Shown here: positions 57,063-64,000 of the stretch, one piece after another
How the letters are laid out: each line of letters begins with the position of its first letter
Position numbering within the stretch: the stretch's first letter is position 1
NCBI GenBank assembly: GCA_022113835.1
Contig: JAILWY010000029.1
Span: 1,560,001 to 1,624,000, forward strand
DNA from: Atopsyche davidsoni
Lineage: Eukaryota > Arthropoda > Insecta > Trichoptera > Hydrobiosidae
Length of the DNA: 64,000 nt
Direction of reading: 5' to 3'
Notes under the pieces: generated by a model
The model's database searches: none
Told to the model about the DNA's origin: nothing
Seen by the model: only the letters and a program-made list of their open reading frames with translations
Made by a program: the position numbers and the translations under genes

Positions 57063-57299
57063 TATTGAAAATTTGGTACTTGTTTTTTATCCGACCACCA
57101 AAAAAACTTGTACCTAACCTTTTTTTTTTAACCTAACCTAACCTAACCCAACGAATCGAGCGATCATGGAAATCTGCAATGAACGAAATAAACGCCATAA
57201 CGGGACTCATCGTCATATGATAGACTCTTATCTCTGCGAGTACATGTACATTAAAAAATTTTGGTGGTCGGATAAAAAACAAGTACCGAAAATTTAATA
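57063..57299. mobile_element. Foldback/MITE with about 45-bp inverted ends and a telomere-motif core
   Basis: GGTACTTGTTTTTTATCCGACCACCAAAA at 57074 is mirrored at 57260-57289. Between them lies AACCTAACCTAACCTAACCC (57130) plus about 90 bp of mixed sequence. No clear target duplication. Confidence 0.7.
57130..57149. repeat. Interstitial telomere-type repeat, (CCTAA)3-4
   Basis: AACCTAACCTAACCTAACCC inside the foldback element, with another ACCTAACC at 57112. Confidence 0.75.
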
Positions 57300-57309
57300 A
57301 AGAAACTCT

Positions 57310-57405
57310 TATCAATGTGATTTGTGTGAGATTTCAACCCACATTCCCAAGCTTACACGGCCGGTGCATTACCAATTATACCAACGAATCACTTGTACTA
57401 AAAAA
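57310..57405 (-). repeat. tRNA-derived SINE copy
   Basis: On the minus strand: GTGATTCGTTGGTATAATTG, GCACCGGCCGTGTAAGC, GTGGGTTGAAATCTCAC and AAATCAC. The acceptor-like ends pair (GTGATT/AATCAC) and the T-arm is nearly perfect. This is the most tRNA-like member of the family that forms the 51.2-kb array. Confidence 0.7.
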
Positions 57406-57663
57406 TAATTTTTTAACAATTTATGTTTGGGTGTCAAAAACAACACATATTTAAAACGATGACATAAAATATATTTCCATGCCTAAGTTATAGCTGTAAT
57501 TTTTGCTATTTCATATTGTACCTATGTGCATTTCGATATTTTTTTAGACTCAGATCGCTCGAAAAGTTTAAAAAAATGTCACTATATGTTTATTTATAAA
57601 AGCGTTATAATTTAGCGTTAATATACTAACTTTACTGTATTTTACCACTAACTTTGAGTTTAT
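57406..57663. other. AT-rich spacer
   Basis: Nothing recognised. Confidence 0.3.
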
Positions 57664-57796
57664 TTTAACATTTATGCATGACTAGTTTCAACCAAAAGAC
57701 TTGGTCATCATCAGATGCAGAGCAAAACAAATTTGTTCTGCATCTGATGATGACCAAGTCTTTTAGTTGAAACCAGTCATGCATAAAAGTTAAAGA
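57664..57796. repeat. Near-perfect long hairpin (about 60-bp arms)
   Basis: Left arm from about 57664 and right arm to about 57796 are inverted copies: TTATGCATGACTAGTTTCAAC against GTTGAAACCAGTCATGCATAA, and GACTTGGTCATCATCAGATG against CATCTGATGATGACCAAGTC. There are only about three mismatches outside a loop of roughly 8 nt centred near 57727. Confidence 0.92.
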
Positions 57797-58247
57797 AATC
57801 ATTAATAAAAAATGGATCTTCACAAAAAAAACGCCTTGTACCTTTAACATTTTACCAGTTGAAAGAATTCGGCAGGCTCGTTATGAATAAAGGTATTTTA
57901 AATATTTATCGTTTGCACGATATCTTCACTCCTTTCTGCATACCCTTATTTATAGTAAGGTGGATTCAACCCTTGGAGGGGGGGTGCACTACTCCACCAC
58001 CCCGCCACGAGAAGCGCCTTTACTTGCCTTTTCTCTGCCCCACCCCCGCTAGGCGCGTCGTGTCTCCCTGGAAAGGTGGAGGATTTCACCCCCATGACGT
58101 TGCTAAAGGGGTGGTTTCCTCCCCGATGGGGTGTTGGAGACCCCGCGCTTCCTTCCTACCCTCTGGCGCCTTTAAACGAAGCCTTTTCACCCGCAAAGCG
58201 CGCGTCCTTCTGTCCTCTTTGTCTCTTATGTATTAGCAAAAAATTAA
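57797..58247. other. GC island 57955-58200
   Basis: CpG and C-run patch; two overlapping frames cross it without a domain. Confidence 0.35.
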
Positions 58248-58640
58248 CCCTGTGCTTTGTGATGTATCACCCAATAGTCTATTTATTATTTTATTACACG
58301 TTTTCATTGTTTGGCTCAAGAACGTAACATTAAAAAAAAATTCAGGCTTTCATTTCTATAAAAAATTTCACTAAGAGCAAATTATTTAAAGTCAAATGTA
58401 CATGCAATATTTATCCAAAATAAATATCGCGTGGTTTATTTTTTATTACAGTGCTTTGTGATGTATCAGACAATAGTGTATTTATTATTTTGTTCAAAAT
58501 TATATTGCAAAAATACACGTTTTATTTGTTTCACTCAAGAACGTAACAATTTTTAAAAAAATTCAGGCTTTCATTTCTATAAAAAAATTCACAAAGAGCA
58601 AATCATTTAAAGTCAAATAAACAGCTGTCTTATTTTTTAT
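58248..58640. repeat. Two-copy direct duplication, about 200-bp period
   Basis: GTGCTTTGTGATGTATCA at 58251 and 58451, then TATTTATTATTTT, CAAGAACGTAACA, AATTCAGGCTTTCATTTCTATAAAAAA and TTTAAAGTCAAAT in both. Confidence 0.85.
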
Positions 58641-61154
58641 CACATGTATAAAAATTATTTCCTTTTTGACAATACATGCAATTATATACATTAAAAAAAA
58701 TATTTTTTCATTGAATATTCTTTGCACGTTATATTTACGTAAATTCAAAAATTTATCCCAACTGAAATAGGTCTTAGAATTTTCAATAAATTTTCAATAA
58801 ATTTTAAATAATATTTTAATTTATTTTTTATTTAATCAGTTCACATGTTATTCATCATTTTTCATCTACGTTTTAAAAGTGCATTGATTTTTTATAACAT
58901 CATTAATGATTAACCACAGTTGGAGATGTCGGATGAAATGTTCAATATATATGTAAAAATAATTGATTCTGTTATGTCGTAATTTTTGGGGATGATAATT
59001 TGTTGTAATATAAATAAATTAGGTTAATTGTCAAATCTGCTATTTTTTATAATAATTTGATAATTCATTTTCAGGTTACAGTCCGTGTGATTATCAAATA
59101 TTTTCCAAAGTTTAACAGAGGATATCGATAAGAAAGGGTCAGGTACATTAAAGCTTTAGAGGACTTCCCTTCGCAGAAGGCTGCGGGTTTCACAGCCCTT
59201 ATGGATCTTCAGATATTCAGTTTTCCTGATAAGACAGTGCTAAGGCTCTTCTCTTTCACAGGTCACCAGCTAAGAAACCAAGGTAGGTACTTCAAATAGT
59301 CATGATTACTGTACCTGATCCAGAAAAAATACTATACAAGTCAGTTAATTTAAACCAATATTTTAATTGATTCTTAGCCGCGTTATTTTTTATTAATATT
59401 CCAGCATTATATAAACTTTTTAATAACTAAGATAATAAAAGATAAAATTTTTAAAAAAAGTGGTACTATCTTAGCTCACTTACTCAACAGAAAATTCAGT
59501 ACTGCATTTTGAGTATTATTATTTCAGGTTTAATTTTAACTAAGATAGTTATTTTGATTTTATTCATACTAAATTACAAACGAAACGTATTTTTAATATT
59601 TTAGATGATTTAATATTTTTTCAAACAAATCCACCGCATAAAACATTTAGAAAATAGTTAAAGTTTAGTTAAGTTACAAAATAAAAGGGATTATATTTAT
59701 TCGATAAAATATTCAATGCAGAGAAGTAAATTATCGAAAACATTATATAAGGGTTGTAATCTCCTATTCATAGGTAATAAATTTTTGAATTACAATGCTT
59801 GATTTAACATTTATTAAAATATATAGCAGTTTAATTTATTTATCCCCAACTTAAGCTATCGAATTTCTTAGCGGTATCAAAAACAAATTTGTTTATGTCA
59901 GATAGAAATTAGGTAAACATGCTAGCGATATAATTCAAAACATCTTAGAATACATTATATACGAATTACACATACAACCCTGCAAATTTCCTTTAAGTTT
60001 CAACCCCTACGTTGGGATTCATTATGAAAGGAAAACACTGCCTGCGATGAAAGCCTTTGAAAATTTTCAGAAGGGTGGTACTGCTTGAACTGCGACTCCC
60101 AACTTGTAAGTCGCATACGTAAAGTAATATGAATAAAACAATTTTTTTATACAAAAAATCACACCCTTAACCTTAAATACAAATTACACGTAACATAAAT
60201 ATATTTTTTTTAATTTTAACTGCATTTTTGGGTGTAAGAACGTTTCGATTTCGGCACTGAAGCTATCTTCAGTTACGTCCCATTTTTAGGTAAGGATTTT
60301 TTTGACGATATTTTCTATCTACTCTTCATAAAAGCTCTCATTGAATGGTATTATTATTTTTTTTTTAGCAAGTCTTAAAAGGGTGGGATTCGCTGGGCCA
60401 AGACACCAAATCGGGGATGGGGGCGGTTTCGAATAATATTAAATTATACTCGCGCGTGTGTGTTGTCATAGCAAAGTTTGTGCGAGGGTTTTGGAAGATA
60501 TTGGGAGGTTATGGATTAATTAATAATTATTATCATACAGGGATCCCGGCTTGGAGATAAGAAATTAATCATCTCGACTCCTCTGTACATACCCTCAGTG
60601 TTTTGCCAAAAGCCTTCAGCAAACACGACAATACTGAAATAACGGATCCACACGCGAAATGAAGAGAAAAATATTTTTAGTAAAAATATCTTTATGAAGA
60701 ACATTCGGATTTAATAAATAAATTAATAAATTAATCAGAGAAAAAGTATTTGGGTATTTTAAAACATAAAATTTCAACATCGTAACACGTATCCCGCAAA
60801 GCACCAAAGTCAACATGTTATTCATGAAATAGTAAGTCCTACGTGAGAGGGTGAACTAATAAGTTACGACCCCCAGCTGGCAGTCCATAGATAATAAGTT
60901 TCAGATCCACTAGTTCAAGATATTTTAAGTTTCCGGAGAAAACAAAACCGGGGGGGGATATCCCGATTTCCAATTAAAATTTTGGGCGACTCTTGAAACT
61001 TGTTTCATAAAATCGTATGAACTCTTCGATTACGGATTTGGTTATAACTTTAACTGCGATAAGTGCAGTGATGTACTTAAACAAAACCACAAAACTCGTA
61101 AATATATTAATCATTGTAAATATGGTTAAGTTATGCATTTTAAGCTATACGAGT
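58641..61154. other. Mostly AT-rich stretch, possible micro-exon at 59262-59282
   Basis: Featureless except for a balanced-composition part 59130-59310 (see findings), a GGCACTGAAGCTATCTTCAG mini-hairpin at 60254, and a GC patch 60370-60500. Confidence 0.35.
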
Positions 61155-61378
61155 TAACTCTTCTCAGAGGAGGTTGGCGACCATTTCATTAAGCATATGC
61201 TGAATCAGTGTTCATGGTTTTTTTTAAGGGTAAATAGTACAGTGAGTCTTTGGTACAGAAAATTCTGAGTATTTCTACTGCCCAATAGCATTATTATATA
61301 ATCCTTTCCTTACAAAGCTTCTTCGCTAAGATCTGATACTCCTTCCTTCCAAGTCCACTACTCCATAAGGAGAGCAAC
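61155..61378 (-). mobile_element. LINE 3'-end fragment
   Basis: The minus strand ends IQHMLNEMVANLL and stop (about 61160-61200). Upstream come the AAAACCATGAACACTGATTCAG block, the GTACTATTTACCCTTA block and the AATAATGCTATTGGGCAG block, the same order as at 14.3-15.1 and 49.5 kb. Confidence 0.6.
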
Positions 61379-61414
61379 AACTTTTCATACAAATCGTATT
61401 TTTTATAATATAAA

Positions 61415-61926
61415 CAGTGTGTCCAAAGAGAGTATCGGGTATTTGTTAGTTCAGTAAAATAAAAACTACTCGTAATCAAGTATTTTTTTTTATTGTTGAT
61501 TATAAGAATACAAAATGGAAAATTATTTCAAAAAGATGATGTTATCCAAATGGTGACCGTTAAGCGCTGCTGGCACTCTTCTAATCTGAATCGAAGATTG
61601 CTGATAACACGCTGATACATAGCCTTTGAGATATTGCTGCCATTTTTGACCTGATGTTTTGTTTCAATTCCGTTAGATTCATCTCATAAATTATTCTCAT
61701 AAACCCTACTTTTAGGGTATCTTCATACGAAATAGTTAAGAGGGCTAAGGTCGGGGCTTTTGGGAGGCCAGTTGATGTTACCTCTACGTGAAATGACCTT
61801 ATTAGGGAATAATTCGTTAACTGGATTGGTTGGATGTATAGCAAGTGTCTTGTTGGAACCACGTTCTTGAGTTTGACTGCAACTCTGGGCCCAAATATTT
61901 TCGGTCACTATTCACATTCACCCGAT
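61415..61926 (-). mobile_element. Internally deleted mariner (DD41D) copy D
   Basis: CAGTGTGTCCAAAGAGAGTATCG at 61415. The other end is shortened (CACCCGATACCTTGTA at about 61918). The second-aspartate block reads QQDTCYTSNQ, two residues shorter than copy B. Further in-frame damage removes part of the WGYLK region. Its left half lies in the tandem duplication below. Confidence 0.82.
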
Positions 61927-62369
61927 ACCTTGTATATATGTGTCGTCTACAAGATGGAATATATAACGTGGCTTAGAGAGCAGAGGTAAAATCTATACAG
62001 CACACGTTCTCTCATCCACACCTATATCGTGGGGAGGACCTCGTCGTCTCGTTTCGGACACCTCCGAAGAAGGCGGCCTTATTAGGGAATACAGCTTCGA
62101 TTGATTGATTGGATGTATAGCAAGTGTCTTGTTGCAATCACGTTCATGAGTTTGACTGCAACTCTGGGCCCAAAAATTTCCGCAGCACATCGCAATAACG
62201 GTCACTATTCACACTCACCCGATACCCTGTATATATGTCTTATACAAGATGGAATATATAACGTGGCTTAGAGAGCAGAGATAAAATCTATACCGCACAC
62301 GTTCTCTCATCCACACCTATATCGTGGGGAGGACCTCGTCGTCTCGTCTCGCACACCTCCGAAGAAGGC
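61795..62369. repeat. Tandem duplication, 280 and about 295 bp
   Basis: Unit 1 61795-62074 and unit 2 62075-62369 both start CCTTATTAGGGAAT inside the mariner. They cross its terminus (CCCGATACCxTGTATATATG), continue through TACAAGATGGAATATATAAC and CGTGGGGAGGACCTCGTCGTC, and end CACCTCCGAAGAAGGC. The second unit therefore contains a partial mariner (62075-62222) with no other end. Confidence 0.9.
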
Positions 62370-62709
62370 TCTCTTCCACGCCGTGTAAACGGAGCCTCCC
62401 CCGAGCGCCTCCACCCCCGCGAGGGGGATGAGGGGGCCGCCAGGAATTGAAGTTGGATAATTATAATAGTTGGAGAACTTCCCGCGAACAGAGTCGGCAC
62501 TGGCCGGGGACTCTCCGCAGAATATAAATATTAATTTTAAAAAAAATAAATACGTGTATTTCATATTTGTATTCGTAGAATAAAGCAGCCTATACGCGTT
62601 GCGATACACTTGACAAAACTATTTTTTTAAAAAACATATAAATTCTAACTGCAAATTGGTGCAGCGTGAGTAGCCTACATATATAGAAAAGTCTAAGTGC
62701 TAATATATA
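62370..62709. other. GC patch (62370-62520) and AT-rich flank
   Basis: CCTATACGCGTTGCGATACACTTGAC at 62591 is another of the dispersed CACGCGTTGC-type motifs. No gene. Confidence 0.35.
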
Positions 62710-63196
62710 GGGTTTCCAATGAGAGTTTTTGTGATATGCTGCGAAAATTTCAAGGTTTTTGCTTGCCATACATCCAATCAATCAATCGAAGCTGTTAACG
62801 AATTATTTCCTAATAAGGTCATTTCACGTAGAGGAAACATCAACTGGCCTCCCAGAAGCCCCTACCTTAGCTCTCTTGACTATTTTGTATGGAGATACCT
62901 TAAAAGTAAGGCTTATGAGAATAATCCGATGAATCTAGCGGAAGTAAAACAAAACATCAGGTCAGAAATGGCAGCAATATCTCAAAGGCTATGTATCAGC
63001 GTGTTATCAGCAATCTTTGATCCAGATTAGAAGAGTGCCAGCAGCGCGTAACGGTCACCATTTGGATAACATCATCTTTTTGAAATAATTTTCCATTATG
63101 TATTCTTATAATCAACATTTAAAAAAATACTTGATTACTAATAGTTTTTGTCTTACTGAATTCACAAATACCCGATACTCTCTTTGGACACTCTAT
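62710..63196 (+). mobile_element. Internally deleted mariner (DD41D) copy F
   Basis: CHTSNQSIEAVNELFPNKV, then INWPPRSPYLSSLDYFVWRY (SPDL mutated to SPYL), and the trailer to TACTCTCTTTGGACAC (about 63191). The left terminus is eroded (GGTTTCCAATGAGAG in place of the usual end), and the whole second-aspartate segment is deleted. Confidence 0.82.
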
Positions 63197-64000
63197 ACTA
63201 TATTTAGTGATTTATGGTTGGCTTGTTGGCTCAGGATCGAGAGGTTCTAAGCTTAATTCACAATACAACATCAATTACAGTATTACTTATTTTAAATAAA
63301 AGCTTTACAGCTCTACTTGCTTCATATCAATTAGAGATATATTATTGATTTTTTGTGAAGACCGTCTCACAGGAAGTCCGATTTTGCAGAGTTTCTTTCT
63401 TCTTTTCTTTAAATCAATTAGAGATATTCGTGTCATTCAAAACGGGTTCAAACAGCAGCCTCTCCCACTTCTTACACACAGACCTCGCAAGTCGCCGATT
63501 TTATAACTACCCGCATATCCGAAATCCCGGCCTGGTTTTCATCCCCTAGCAAAACATTATCGTCATCTCCCCCGCGCCCCTCCAAGATGGCGCCGAACTC
63601 AATTTAAGTTCCGACGTTTGTTTTGATTATAGTAAGGCAGCGAATTCTGTATTATCTCGGGGAGAGGCAACTTGGCAGGTAACTTTAAAGATGGTGGCTC
63701 CGGATCCAAGATGGCGGCCGGCCGCGAGGCGAACTAATCGGGACATTATCAAGTTTGGAGCTCGCGCGAGCATATCGCGTAAAAATATATTTATTCATAT
63801 AAATTTAGCCATTTTCAGGCTTGCTTTAAATATACTAATAAATTGTTTATTAGCTGCGTCTGTTTGTAATGTCTTGGCAGCGGTTTCTCAAGGCAGTGTT
63901 TATACAAATGTAAATAGAATCCAGCACCACTCTGCCTGAAATTCTCATCACTATGTAAGACGATAAGGGCATATAATTTGAAGTGTATTATGTATGAACA
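63197..64000. other. Right-edge stretch with GC island 63440-63760 carrying clustered AAGATGG sites
   Basis: CCAAGATGGCGCC (63582), AAAGATGGTGG (63687) and CCAAGATGGCGGCC (63706) lie within 140 bp, next to the largest plus-strand frame of the edge (63691-63939), which has no recognised domain. This could be a promoter-like region of a gene starting beyond the window or just another island. Confidence 0.4.

Overview
This is a gene-poor, strongly AT-rich window from an animal, almost certainly insect, nuclear genome. The insect call rests on interstitial (TTAGG)n/(CCTAA)n telomere-type repeats (about 7.43, 29.3, 37.4-37.8 and 57.1 kb), a BEL/Pao LTR retrotransposon, Tc1/mariner copies with a DD41D (rosa-like) spacing, hAT, Helitron and LINE debris, and tRNA-derived SINEs. 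I found no convincing intact host protein-coding gene and no rRNA. Nearly all open frames are chance frames, frames running through tandem repeats, or transposon remnants.

Layout. 0-5.4 kb: a 177-bp satellite split by a complete LTR element (490-5143, minus strand) with two 432-bp LTRs that look identical, a 5-bp target duplication (ATATA), a primer-binding site and a polypurine tract. Its only long frame joins a gag N-terminus to fragments of the pol C-terminus through a 21-copy, 60-bp in-frame repeat. It looks like a recently mobile, non-autonomous BEL/Pao derivative. 5.4-16.7 kb: a small TIR element, an internally deleted mariner, an 81-bp minisatellite, two tRNA-like SINEs, LINE 3' ends and a hAT nested in a LINE. 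16.7-25.3 kb: tandem arrays (LINE-tail array; nested 547-bp and 140-bp units; 195-bp units) and LINE pol fragments. 25.3-35.7 kb: two more mariners, a short hAT MITE, a non-autonomous Helitron abutting a mariner, a G-run tract and a hAT transposase fragment. 35.7-45.3 kb: a roughly 180-bp tandem repeat with embedded telomere motifs, a long AT desert, a hAT derivative and a 2.1-kb inverted duplication. 45.3-54.4 kb: a 154-bp satellite, another hAT-in-LINE nest, a nine-unit array made from a tRNA-like SINE, and a duplicated block. 54.4-64 kb: SINEs, hAT, a Helitron end, two hairpin-forming foldbacks, and a duplicated mariner cluster.

The transposons are mostly parts of shared lineages rather than independent relics. 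All mariner copies derive from the catalytic half of one transposase. At least four hAT copies share the same chimeric junction with another element's terminus. The LINE pieces share a 3'-terminal coding end (QDRxxFSEMVxNL then stop).

Outside the repeats, short GC-rich islands recur every few kilobases in the AT background. They share words (AAAACTACCCC, AAGATGGCG, CCTGTAGCGAGATAATGAA). What they are is not clear from sequence alone. Two weak exon-like signals (59262-59282 plus; 54401-54477 minus) are the only hints of host coding sequence.
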